Shown: positions 32,958 through 42,343 of the stretch, in pieces
Layout of the letters: the number at the start of each line of letters is the position of its first letter
Position numbering within the stretch: the stretch's first letter is position 1
Assembly (NCBI GenBank): GCA_963773035.1
Contig: CAVYZX010000026.1
Coordinates: 1 to 64,000, forward strand
Origin: CAVRXZ01 sp963773035
GTDB taxonomy: Bacteria; Acidobacteriota; Vicinamibacteria; Vicinamibacterales; CAVVIG01
DNA: 64,000 nucleotides
Direction of reading: 5' to 3'
Program-made: the position numbers and the translations under genes
The notes under the pieces: model-generated
Database searches by the model: none
What the model was told of the DNA's origin: nothing
The model's input: the letters and a program-made list of their open reading frames with translations, nothing else

Positions 32958-34844
32958 TCACAGGGCGCCCACTAGGGCCATCACCGCCCAGGCGGTCGCC
33001 GACGCCGAGATGAATTGATCCGGTCCGTGCGGAAAACCGGATTCGAAGTATGGCTGAAACCCAAAAGCGCGGGAGCGCACGAACCAGGTGCCGTCTTCCA
33101 GCTGGGTCCGCAGAAGATATGCAACACCCTTCTGATACACGGCGTTCGTCGAAGCCATGGCGCTCACACGAAGCGCGTAAAGCGCCTGCCCGGTCGCGTA
33201 CGCGTCGGGCGTCATCGTCGACTCCTGCGCCCAGCCGCCGGACACTGACTGGAGGGCAACGAGACGCTCCGACTGAGTTGCAATCTCTGTCCCTGGCGCG
33301 CGAGACCACACGAGTCCCAACAGCTTGAAGGCTTCATCTTGTGTGGAGGATGGCGAGGTCTTCCGCAAGAACTCCCGCGCCCGTGCGACGCGCGTCGCGA
33401 CCTCGCCGCGTACGCCCGGCGGGGCGTATGCCTGCAGACCTCGAATGGCCATTGCCGTAAATGGAATGCGGCTGTTGTCTGCTTGAGGCGGGCGCGTATC
33501 GAGAAAGACCCAACTCCCGTCAGTTCGCTGATCGCTCAGCAGGTTGGCAATCGCCGCGTCGGTCGCTGCATTGGGAGGTACCGCGACTTCTGCCAGCGCG
33601 ACAAGCCCATAGGTGAGCTCGTTGGCGCCCCCGGCAACCTCGCGACCGAGCATCAGATCGTGGCGCCGGCCATTCCAGACCTCGATGATTGACCGAGCCG
33701 GATGCGCCAGCGCTTCAGGATCCACGGCGATCCCCCGCGCACTGGCTGCCTTCACGGCCAACAGCGGCAACATCTGATGATGGCAGGCGACGCACTTGCG
33801 TGCTTCGAACAGCACCGGGCTGATGGACCTCAATCGAGCGAGCGCCTCCGTAACGGCAAGCTGCACGGTCCTGGGCTGCGACACCGGTGCAGGCGGCGGC
33901 TGTAACGGCGTGCTCGTAACACCCGCCTCTCGCAGCACACGGGCGACAGCTGTATCGCCCTGCGTCAACGCCCAGTCGAGCGCCGTGCGGCCCGCCTGAT
34001 CGCGGACTTCAAGGTTGGCGCCTCGTTCGATCAACAGGCGAACGAGCGCGGGATCGGGTCGAGGCGCTGCCGCAGCCATCATCAGCGGCGTCACCTCGTG
34101 TTGTCCCTTCGCGTTGAGATCGGCGCCACGTTCGACCAGGAGCCGCACGGTGGCCGGCTGCCCTTGGAAGACAGCGACCGACAACATCGGGAACCTTCCC
34201 CTTGGATTGGGGCTGGCGCCCTGGTCGAGCAGCGCCTCAACTGCGCTCGCGTTGGTCACCGGATAGTTCGCCAGTGATGGTGGGCCAGACTGCGCGAGCG
34301 CTTTCAGCTCGATCCCGGCGTTGGCGAGAAGCTGGCTTATCTCCGGATGATCGCTGCGCGAAATGCGGAGCAGCTCGGCCGTCTCGTTCGCGGCGCCTTT
34401 CGGGGCGGCCCCTCGTGCGAGCAGCAGACGCATCACCTCGACGTTCCCGCGTCGCGCCGCCGTAATCAGCGCCGTCGTGCCGTCCTGCGATCGAGCGTTG
34501 GGCGCTGCGCCGCGATCGAGCAAGAGCCGAACCTTGCGCACATCGCCCGTCGCCCACATCAGGGCGGTTGCGCCGCCGCTGCTGATCGCTTGTGCGTCTG
34601 CGCCCCCATCCAGCAACGCGCGCATGCATTCCACTGATGCAAACGCAGCGGCATGCATCAACGCCGTCGCGCCGATATCATCCCGCCCATTCGGGTCGGC
34701 ACCAGCCTTCAGCAAACTCTTCACCGCCCGTGCGTCGTCGGCGCGCGCGGCGTCGATCAAGCCGGAATCCGCCGTCCTCACTGGAATAGCAAGAACGAGG
34801 GTGCAAAACACAGTGCAGCTGACGACCTTGTTCCAACGAGGCAT
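32958..34844 (-). CDS. Ankyrin-repeat / CXXCH / terpenoid-cyclase-like repeat fusion protein, secreted
   Basis: The 628-residue protein has a signal peptide (VVSCTVFCTLVLAIPVRTA), then about eight ankyrin repeats (about 25-310; units like GATALMHAAAFASVECMRAL and TALITAARRGNVEVMRLLL). A single heme-type motif CVACHH follows (C351, C354, H355). Residues 360-628 resemble alpha/alpha-toroid repeats of prenyltransferase/squalene-cyclase type (TDGSWVFLDTRPPQADNSRI, QSVSGGWAQESTMTPDAYA). The DNA start ATG 34844 has GGGAGG upstream. The combination suggests a periplasmic c-type heme or metal protein with two repeat scaffolds. Function unknown. Confidence 0.75.
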   Translation of the reverse strand: MPRWNKVVSCTVFCTLVLAIPVRTADSGLIDAARADDARAVKSLLKAGADPNGRDDIGATALMHAAAFASVECMRALLDGGADAQAISSGGATALMWATGDVRKVRLLLDRGAAPNARSQDGTTALITAARRGNVEVMRLLLARGAAPKGAANETAELLRISRSDHPEISQLLANAGIELKALAQSGPPSLANYPVTNASAVEALLDQGASPNPRGRFPMLSVAVFQGQPATVRLLVERGADLNAKGQHEVTPLMMAAAAPRPDPALVRLLIERGANLEVRDQAGRTALDWALTQGDTAVARVLREAGVTSTPLQPPPAPVSQPRTVQLAVTEALARLRSISPVLFEARKCVACHHQMLPLLAVKAASARGIAVDPEALAHPARSIIEVWNGRRHDLMLGREVAGGANELTYGLVALAEVAVPPNAATDAAIANLLSDQRTDGSWVFLDTRPPQADNSRIPFTAMAIRGLQAYAPPGVRGEVATRVARAREFLRKTSPSSTQDEAFKLLGLVWSRAPGTEIATQSERLVALQSVSGGWAQESTMTPDAYATGQALYALRVSAMASTNAVYQKGVAYLLRTQLEDGTWFVRSRAFGFQPYFESGFPHGPDQFISASATAWAVMALVGAL

Positions 34845-34867
34845 GCATGCCTCCCTCACGTTTGCCC

Positions 34868-35092
34868 TCACCGTGCCGGAGTGATCTGCTGGAGTGCCTC
34901 ACGGTACTCCATGTCGCCTCGCTCGCGGCGGAGTGACAGTTGTGCAGCCGTCCGCACGAGAGCCACAGGTGTGCGGAGCTCATGGAACGCATCAGGCTCC
35001 TCCTCCAAGCCCTTCCGGAGCAGGACTGCCATTTTGTCGTCATCCTCAACGAGTAGAATCGCATTCGCGGCCCTGAGCCAGAGCCCGGCCAA
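34868..35092 (-). pseudogene. Deletion chimera of response regulator and histidine kinase
   Basis: The 74-codon frame begins with a receiver-domain N-terminus (ILLVEDDDKMAVLLRKGLE) and jumps to a histidine-kinase dimerisation helix (DAFHELRTPVALVRTAAQLS) including the phospho-accepting His context HELRTP. The rest of the receiver, the effector domain, and the kinase sensor and catalytic domains are missing. An adjacent response-regulator/kinase gene pair has collapsed by deletion into one short frame. It is not functional. Confidence 0.65.
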
Positions 35093-35187
35093 GCATGACG
35101 CTTTTATCTGAAGATTGGCTGAAAATGCCGTGCCCAGGGTTTTTCAGAGAATGTTCAGTTCCACTGTTTAAGATCGTCGGCCAGGTG

Positions 35188-37750
35188 ATGCCCATCAAGG
35201 CGTTCCTCGTCACGGGGCTTCTTGCATGCGCCGTCGCTGCGCGCGCTGCAGCGCAAACTGGCGCGCCAGTGACCGGCGTTGTTGTCGACTCCACGGGAGG
35301 TGTCCTGCCGGCCGCGCAAGTCGAGCTCAAGACGCCGACCGGCACGCTCGTCAGCGCGACCAGTGCCGATGCCAGTGGCGGGTTCCAGTTCGAACGTGTC
35401 GCGCCCGGGCGCTATGAGGTCGTCGTGACGTTCGAGGGATTTCGTCCGACGACTGTACGGGTCACCGTAGGCTCTCGTGCGGCGGCCCCACTGCGCGTGA
35501 CGATGCCCCTCGCCTCCATCAGTCAAGAAGTCACGGTCGGCAACGCGCCCGCGGAAGTGAAAACGGATGTCGGCTCGAATCTCGACACGTCGAGCGTGGA
35601 CGCGAGCGCGATCGAGAACCTGCCGATCTTCAATCAGGACATCCTCACGACCATGTCGCGCTTCCTCGATGCGAGCGCCATCGGCACCAATGGGACCACG
35701 CTCGTCGTCAACGGCGTCGAGATGAACAGCCTGACGGTCTCCGCGTCGGCTATTCAGCAGATCAAAATCAACCAAGATCCGTACTCCGCCGAATATCCAC
35801 GTCCCGGACGCGGCCGCATCGAGGTGTTGTTGAAGCCGGGCTCTCGGGAGTACCACGGCCTCGGCAACTTCATTTTCCGGGACTCCACTCTCGATGCGCG
35901 GAACGCGTTCGCAACCGTCAAACCACCTGAACAGCGCCGCGTCTTTGAAGGCTTTCTGGGCGGGCCGCTGGGACATTCTGAGAAAACGTCGTTCACGCTT
36001 TCGTTACGGGCAGCCGCGGACGACAACCAGGCCATCGTCTTCGCCGAAGGTCCCGCGGGCCCGATTCAGCAGAACGTCGCCGCGCCGTACCGGAATGCGC
36101 TCGCCGCTGGAACCGTCACCCACCAGCGGAGCCAGAACACGACCATGTCCGTCACGCTCTCGTTTCAGGACCAGACGCGTCGGAATCAGGACGTCGGTGG
36201 CGTAGTTCTTCCTTCAGTGGGGACAACGTGGAGTTTTCCGCAGCAAAGTGTGACGTACACGCAGCAGTCGGTCCTGACGCCGACGCTTCTCCACCAGATC
36301 CGGGTGTTCTACGGCCAGGAGGGCGAGCCGACGACGAGCATCGATCCGGCGCGCAAGCTTGTCGTGCTGGATGCGTTCACTGGTGGCGGCGCGCAGAGCG
36401 ACCAGCTTCGGACCGAGCACCACGTCACGCTGACGGATATGCTGACCTGGTCGGTGGGCCGCCACACCCTTAAAGGGGGAGTCAATATTCCCGACTGGAG
36501 TCGGCGGCGGTTCGATGACAACACGAATCTCGCCGGAACGTTCTATTTCTCCAGCCTCGACGCGTATTCGGCCGGCCGTCCTTACTCCTTCATCCAGCAG
36601 GTCGGCGACGGCCACGTGGCGTTCCTCGAGAAGGTTCTCGGGTTCTTCGTGCAAGACGAAATTCGCGTCGGTCCCCGGCTGTCGGCCTCGCTCGGCCTTC
36701 GCTACGACTGGCAGAACTACTTCCACGACGACAACAACTTCGGTCCTCGCGGGTCGTTTGCGTTCGCCCCGCAGGCCGACGGCAAGACCGTCATCCGCGG
36801 GGGCGCGGGAATCTTCTACGACCGGACCGGGCCACGACCCATTCAGGATCTGATCCGCTACGACGGCGAGCAGCAGCTCAAGTTTGTGATCACGGATCCG
36901 GGCTACCCCGATCCCTTCCCACCCGGCGAGAGTCCAGCGACCGCGCCGACGAGCGTCGTCCAATTGGCGCCGACCGTTCAGCTCCCGTCGACGTTGCAGT
37001 ACAGCTTGAGCTTGGAGCGTCAGCTGACGAAGGCGACGATTGCGAGTGTAACTTACACCGGCACGCGCGGCTTCTATCAGTTCCTCTCGCGCGATGTGAA
37101 CGCGCCTCCGCCGCCGCTGTACGCGACCCGACCCGACCCGACACGCGGTGTCGTCCGCGAGATCGAATCGACAGGCAAGCTGGTGGGCCATTCGCTGCAA
37201 TTGACGTTACGCGGTCAGGTCACGCGGCGCTTTAATGCGTCAGCGCAATACACGCTCAGTGAGACGAAGAACGACACGTCCGGCATCAATTGGATGCCAC
37301 CCAATTCGTACGATATGTCGCTTGAGTACGCGCGAGCAGACTTCGATCAGCGCCACCGATTCGACCTTCTCGGAACGTGGAATCAAGGCGCCTGGCTCAA
37401 TGCCGGTGTCGCGTTGGCACTCTATTCCGGTCGGCCCTATTCCGTGACGACCGGTCACGACGATTTCAACACCGGCACCGCAAATGCCAGACCGCGCGGG
37501 CGTACCGCGCAATAGCCTGAACGGTCCGGACTATGCGGCCCTGGATCTCCGCTGGTCGCACGACTTGTTCCTCGATCACGCCAAAAAGAGCTCGGGCACC
37601 GTCGTGACTCTCGCTGTCGATGCGTTCAACGTGCTCAATCGAGTCAACGCCACGAGCTACGTGGGGACGTTGACTTCGCCATTCTTCGGAACGGCCGTCG
37701 CAGCTCAACCCGCACGGCGGCTGCAGTTCTCGGCGAGATTCAGATTCTGA
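35188..37750 (+). pseudogene. TonB-dependent receptor with carboxypeptidase-regulatory-like domain, frameshifted near its end
   Basis: ATG 35188 starts a signal peptide (IKAFLVTGLLACAVAARAAAQ), followed by a carboxypeptidase-regulatory-like beta-sandwich (GAPVTGVVVDSTGGVLPAAQ) and a plug/barrel of the acidobacterial OmpA/TonB type (INQDPYSAEYPRPGRGRIEV, SASLGLRYDWQNYF). One extra base near 37493 ends the main frame at 37515; the natural C-terminus continues in the next frame from GVPRNSLNGPDYAALDLRWS to QFSARFRF at 37750. Repaired length is about 853 residues. It would import an unidentified substrate across the outer membrane. Confidence 0.85.
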
Positions 37751-37758
37751 CGTCGCCC

Positions 37759-38671
37759 TCATCGTGAGGCTTTGGCTTTACCTAGCTGATCGAGTGCTGC
37801 CCTAAAGGCGGTCGCGAGCTTGTCCGCCGGCCCGGTGCCCCAGTAGTGAAGAAAGATCACGCCGGGCTGCGTATCGAGCATGTGGTGATGAATGGCCACG
37901 ACATCAAGCCCGTTCTGACGGAGCACCTTAAGAACTGGCGTCACCTCGGCCGGCACCATCGCCACGTCGCCGGCGATTGCAGCTTTGTCGTCAGTGCCGA
38001 CGAATGCCGCCCATGTGTTCAGCCCCATCCGCGCGTTGATCGGCGCGCCCATCTCCGTCATTTTGAGATCGTCGCGGCCGACCGTGATCTTGTAGACCGC
38101 TCCGTTCTGCTCTCCCTCGTGTCCCGCGATCTGGGCGAGCTTCGCCACCGTCAGCGACGGGCCACTGCTGGAGGCCGACGAAGCAGGCTGGGTGGCAGGC
38201 TTCGCCTGCTTCCCGATGAGGTCCAGCGCCGGCTTGACCTTGCGGGCGAGATCCATTGGTGCGCCATGCCCGTGGACGTGCATGTAGAACATGCGCGGCT
38301 CGTCCCAGAAGAAATGGTTGTGCAAGGCTGTGACTTCGAGTCCGTTGTCGAGCAGCGCCGACATGACCGGGTTCACTTCGTCCTGCAGCAGGACGAGGTC
38401 GCCCATCATCACGTCCATGCCGTGCCCCTTGGTCATCGCGATCCACCCGCCAAACCCGAAAGGCGTCGGCGTCGCCACGCCCGCAACGGTCACCGTGACG
38501 TCGTTGCGAGGAATGTTGACCTTGAGCACGCCGTCCTTGAAATCACCCTGTTTGCCAAGGATACGTGAGCACCTCTTTATACGGTGCCGGCGTCTCCTGA
38601 GCGGACGCCGGCCACGAGCTCATCATCGATAACAGAACAACGCTGACGAAAATTCCAACTCGATGACGCAT
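37759..38671 (-). pseudogene. DUF1259 (LppY/LpqO-type) secreted protein, N-terminal frameshift
   Basis: The signal peptide starts at ATG 38671 (RHRVGIFVSVVLLSMMSSWP) with AGGAGG upstream. After QETPAPYKEVLT, one extra base near 38562 throws the frame off; removing it gives ILGKQGDFKDGVLKVNIPRN and an unbroken run to 37759. The body is two DUF1259 repeats, each with a His-rich segment (LHNHFFWDEPRMFYMHVHG and AIHHHMLDTQPGVIFLHYWG) that may bind a metal. The gene follows chrB within about ten bases when the chrB end is corrected. Role unknown; linkage suggests chromate or metal stress. Confidence 0.75.
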
Positions 38672-39701
38672 GGTTTCCTCCTACTTTCTCCGACGCTGAT
38701 TGCGTTCCGAGCTTCCTTTGACGCCTGGACTTGGGCGCATCCACCGCTCCTTCGTCAGATTCGAAGGAGCGCGCGAGCGCATCGAACATCGCGATCCCCT
38801 GCTCGAGAAGCGTCGCATCATCGCCATGGAGCGCCCGCAGGCCCTCCACCATCCGGCCGACTGCGGCGGCTTCCGGTGGGTCGTACTTCGTGTCCTTCAT
38901 GTCGAGGTCGTGGACGATCTGCCCGACCTTCACGATGGCCGGGTTCTTCAGTCGGAAGCGATTGGCCAGCACCTCGAACGTGCATGAATCACCCTGATGA
39001 CTGAACTCCCCCGTGTACATGTCGAACGGGACGTCCGCGCCTCCCGCGCGATCGGTGAAAGCAAATGTCGCGTTCGGATCGATGAACCGACGAATGAGCC
39101 AGGCCGAGGCCATGCGGTCGACGCCAGGACGCCGCCTGGTTACCCAGCGGCGGCCGTGAAAGCTCGCTGCACTCAATGCAGCCCTTGGCGCCTTCCGAAC
39201 CGGTTGCCGTCCGTCGAGAGCCCGTTGCAACGCGGCAAGCGAAGCAGCAGTGTCGCTACGGGCCGGGGCGTCGAAGAAGTCGATGCGTTCGATGGCGCCG
39301 AACCTCTCGTGCAGCGCGCGAAGCGAGCGCCTGGCTCGTCCGTCCCTTGCCGAGCTCAACCGTGACTTGGCTTTTCCGCTCGGCATCAGCCGATCGATCT
39401 CGGCTTTGAGCGAGCGGTACTCCCGTTCACGCATGCGCCGAAACTCCGACACGATGTCCTCGGTTCCACCCTCGCTGATCGCGTCGGCTGCAAAGACGGT
39501 CGCTTCGCCGCCGAGAGCGACGATCTCGCTTCGAATCCACTCGAAATCCTCGCGGCACTGCTCGGTGTTCGGCAGCACGTATACGGAGTTCCTGGCGGGA
39601 ACGGCGCCGACTTGCTGCAGACGCCGCCACGTTTTCACGCGTGCGTTCGACGAACGAGTCGGCAGTTGATGGCCCAGCAGAAGCCAGCGGTGATCGGCCA
39701 C
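38577..39701 (-). CDS. chrB: Chromate resistance protein ChrB-domain protein
   Basis: The product has the two ChrB regions: the N-terminal WLLLGHQLPTRSSNARVKTW with NSVYVLP, and the C-terminal WVTRRRPGVDRMASAWLIRR, DMYTGEFSHQGDSCTFEVLA and VHDLDMKDTKY. ChrB proteins sense chromate and regulate or assist chrA-type resistance; no chrA is in the window. The open frame runs 30 codons into the DUF1259 gene, which is unusual. In the neighbouring frame a TAG at 38681-38683 lies directly before the DUF1259 ribosome site, so a one-base shift near residue 330 probably removed the normal stop. GTG start at 39701. Confidence 0.82.
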   Translation of the reverse strand: MADHRWLLLGHQLPTRSSNARVKTWRRLQQVGAVPARNSVYVLPNTEQCREDFEWIRSEIVALGGEATVFAADAISEGGTEDIVSEFRRMREREYRSLKAEIDRLMPSGKAKSRLSSARDGRARRSLRALHERFGAIERIDFFDAPARSDTAASLAALQRALDGRQPVRKAPRAALSAASFHGRRWVTRRRPGVDRMASAWLIRRFIDPNATFAFTDRAGGADVPFDMYTGEFSHQGDSCTFEVLANRFRLKNPAIVKVGQIVHDLDMKDTKYDPPEAAAVGRMVEGLRALHGDDATLLEQGIAMFDALARSFESDEGAVDAPKSRRQRKLGTQSASEKVGGNHASSSWNFRQRCSVIDDELVAGVRSGDAGTV

Positions 39702-39718
39702 GTTGTAACTAACTATAT

Positions 39719-39811
39719 CCGGGGGGCTTCGCCCCCGCGGACCCCCCTACGCCGTCGCTCGCGGGGCCCCGCCACCCCGCTCCGCTTCGGCGGGCGCGCC
39801 CGTGGCGCGCC
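39719..39811. repeat. GC-rich palindromic (REP-like) intergenic block
   Basis: A perfect hairpin GGGGGC-TTC-GCCCCC (39722-39736) is followed by the imperfect palindrome around 39776-39794 and by two copies of GGCGCGCC separated by CGT (39793-39811). The block fills the gap between chrB and the ADOP permease. Such extragenic palindromes are usually dispersed in the genome; I see no second copy in this window. Confidence 0.5.
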
Positions 39812-39840
39812 AAGGCTGTCCTCTCGCAGGTGTGTTTGCT

Positions 39841-42270
39841 TCAGTTCTTCAAGAGCTCGACCGGATCGACCAGTCCAGCTCGCCGCGCGGGGACGTATAC
39901 CGCCAATGCGCTCACGACCAGCAAGACGAGGGCGACGCCGACGTAGGTCGTGGGATCTGTGGGGCTGATGCCGAATACGAGGCTGCTGAAGAAGCGGCTC
40001 AGCGCAAGCGCGGTAATCAGACCGACCAGCAGGCCAACGAGCACGGGGCGCAGCTCTTCCACGAAGACCAACCTCGCAATCCGGCGACGGCCAGCGCCAA
40101 AAGCCGATCGGATCGCCAGCTCGCGCCTTCTGGCACCGACTGAAAACGCCGCAATCGCATACACACCCATCGCGGAGAGCGCCATGGCCACCTCGCCGAA
40201 GTACTCGAGAAGCCGCACGTTCAAGCGACGCGGATTGAGCGAGGCCTGCAGGAGTGCCTCCAGCGTGCGCATGCTGGACGTCGCGACTTCCGGATCGACG
40301 CTGTGCACGGCATTCCGGACCGCCGCCTCGAGCTGTCGTGGGTCATCGCGCGTTCGGACAACCCAATACATCCGTGCCACGAGCAAAGCCGCCTGCAACG
40401 GTGGCATCTGAAGCAGGGGCACGTACAGATCGGCCGTCGGCTCACGATCGAGCGTGAACTGTTTGACGTCGCTGACGACGCCGACGACCTCGAGCAACGG
40501 TGGGGAGGGGCCGATCGGAAGCCGCAGAGACTTGCCGACCGCTGAAGCGCCGGGCCAATGACGGTCCGCAAAAGTCCGACTCACGACTGCGACCGGACGG
40601 CTCGTCACGCTGTCCGACGCCGAGAATACCCGGCCGGCGACGACGCGAATGCCCGCCGCCTCGAAATAGCCGGCGCTTGCGATCCGGAAATGTGCCTGGG
40701 AGACCTCGTCCGGCGGCGGCATGGGACGATCCGGAAATGTCACGTCCATCGTGCTCAAGAGGCCACTCAGCGGGAGAAGCGACACCGCACCAACGGCTCG
40801 GGACGCCGGCAGCGCAGCCAATCGATCGTTCAGCGCTTCGTAGAACTGAATGATGTCGTCGCTCTTCGAATAGCGCGCCGGCGGCAGTGAAAGCTGCACC
40901 GAGAGGGCCCGCTCGGGCGCAAAACCTGGATCGACTTGCACGAGCCTCGCAAAGCCTCGTGCTACGAGACTCATGCACACGATCAGGACAGCCGACGCTC
41001 CAACTTGCAGCACGACAAAGGCACGTCGCAACGAGCCTTGACGGCGGCTACCGGTATGACTCCGCGTGTCGCTGCCCAGCGAGGCGTGGACTGTGCCTGC
41101 GGCCGCCCAGGCTGGGATGAATCCGGCAATCAAAGTGCTCCCGCAGACGGCAACGCCTGCAAATACAAACACGCGCATATCCATCGTCACTGATGCCATG
41201 CGTGGAAAGCTCACGGGGCCGAAGGCACGCCATCCCTCAATGGCAGCACGGGCGAGTACTACGCCGAAGGCACCCCCGAGAGCTGCGAGAAGACCGGCTT
41301 CGATGAGGAGTTGACCAAAAATCCTCGCCTTTGATGCGCCAAGGGCAACACGCAGGGCGAGCTCGGAACGTCGACCGATGGATCGGACCAGCAGCAGGTT
41401 CGCGAGGTTGCCGCAACTGACGGCCAGCAGCACCCCCACCGCCGCCAGCAGCGTCCACAGGATCTGTTGATAGTCGGCCACGATCTCCGTTTGCAGGGCG
41501 TACAGACTCACACCGATCTTCCGCGCGTCGTCGTCCGGGAAATCCTTTTGAAGCCGGCGTGCGATAGTGTTCAAGTCCGCCCTGGCTTGCGCAATCGTGA
41601 CCCCGGGCTTGAGCCGTGCGATGACACGCAGAAAGTTTGCGCCACGATCGGTCCGGCGCGGGTCGCCGCGCAAAGCGATCGGAACGGCGATCTCGGCGTC
41701 CCTGAACGGGAACACGAAACCCGCCGGCATCACGCCGACGACGGTGTGACCGGCTCCGTTCAGGTAGATCGTGCGACCGACGATCGTGCTGTCTCCGCCG
41801 AAACGGCGATTCCACAAGCCGTGCGTCAGGACGGCAACCTTTCTTGCTTCCGCATCGTCGCTCGGTTGCAGCGACCGACCGAGCATGGCGCTCGAGCCAA
41901 TCAGTGGAAAGAAGTCGCCCGAGACTCGGACGCCTTCGAGGCGTTCGGCTTCCCCGGCGCCGGTCAGGTTGGCGGTCCAGTTGGTGAACGGCGCGAACCC
42001 GTCAATCGATGACGCCTCTCGTTTGTAGTCGTTCAGATCCGGGATTGAGAGCGGCGCACGGTCGCGTTCGGTCCGGAGGTTGTACATCCAGACCAGCCGG
42101 TCCGGATCTGCGAATGGCAAGTCCTGAAGCAACACTGCATGAACCAGCGCGAATACGGTCGTGGCGGCGCCGACTCCTACCGCGAGCATCAGAACGACGA
42201 AGGCCGAGAAGGCAGGCTGACGACGACCGAGACGGAGCGCGGCTCGGGCATCCTGAAGAACGGCCGTCAT
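39841..42270 (-). CDS. ADOP-family permease (FtsX/MacB-like)
   Basis: The 809-residue protein has the MacB periplasmic-core and FtsX permease arrangement in duplicate: a first membrane helix (FVVLMLAVGVGAATTVFALV), a MacB_PCD region, three helices near 275-395, a second helix-PCD unit (SLRRAFVVLQVGASAVLIVC) and three final helices ending AGLVDPVELLKN. This is the acidobacterial duplicated orphan permease layout, with no ATPase beside it. Two direct repeats of TGTAATATATGTT lie just upstream of its ATG 42270 and may be a repressor site. The role may be export or envelope remodelling; the substrate is unknown. Confidence 0.9.
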   Translation of the reverse strand: MTAVLQDARAALRLGRRQPAFSAFVVLMLAVGVGAATTVFALVHAVLLQDLPFADPDRLVWMYNLRTERDRAPLSIPDLNDYKREASSIDGFAPFTNWTANLTGAGEAERLEGVRVSGDFFPLIGSSAMLGRSLQPSDDAEARKVAVLTHGLWNRRFGGDSTIVGRTIYLNGAGHTVVGVMPAGFVFPFRDAEIAVPIALRGDPRRTDRGANFLRVIARLKPGVTIAQARADLNTIARRLQKDFPDDDARKIGVSLYALQTEIVADYQQILWTLLAAVGVLLAVSCGNLANLLLVRSIGRRSELALRVALGASKARIFGQLLIEAGLLAALGGAFGVVLARAAIEGWRAFGPVSFPRMASVTMDMRVFVFAGVAVCGSTLIAGFIPAWAAAGTVHASLGSDTRSHTGSRRQGSLRRAFVVLQVGASAVLIVCMSLVARGFARLVQVDPGFAPERALSVQLSLPPARYSKSDDIIQFYEALNDRLAALPASRAVGAVSLLPLSGLLSTMDVTFPDRPMPPPDEVSQAHFRIASAGYFEAAGIRVVAGRVFSASDSVTSRPVAVVSRTFADRHWPGASAVGKSLRLPIGPSPPLLEVVGVVSDVKQFTLDREPTADLYVPLLQMPPLQAALLVARMYWVVRTRDDPRQLEAAVRNAVHSVDPEVATSSMRTLEALLQASLNPRRLNVRLLEYFGEVAMALSAMGVYAIAAFSVGARRRELAIRSAFGAGRRRIARLVFVEELRPVLVGLLVGLITALALSRFFSSLVFGISPTDPTTYVGVALVLLVVSALAVYVPARRAGLVDPVELLKN

Positions 42271-42280
42271 CCCTGTTAAG

Positions 42281-42316
42281 TGTAATATATGTTACATGCT
42301 ATATGTAATATATGTT
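42281..42316. promoter_or_regulatory. Direct repeats upstream of the ADOP permease (candidate operator)
   Basis: TGTAATATATGTT occurs at 42281-42293 and again at 42304-42316, 23 bp apart, in an AT-rich island within otherwise GC-rich DNA. The segment also contains ATGT/ACAT half-sites of the kind bound by PadR-like repressors, which often control ADOP genes. It lies 11-46 bp before the permease start. Confidence 0.5.
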
Positions 42317-42343
42317 TCTGATGAGATGCCCAAATCCGACTCG

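Noticed and set aside
35119..35147. CTGAAAA / TTTTCAG inverted repeat before the TonB receptor
   Set aside because: Arms of seven bases with a long loop can arise by chance; no supporting evidence for an operator or terminator.
36214..37200. Minus-strand open frame
   Set aside because: It is the shadow of the TonB-dependent receptor.
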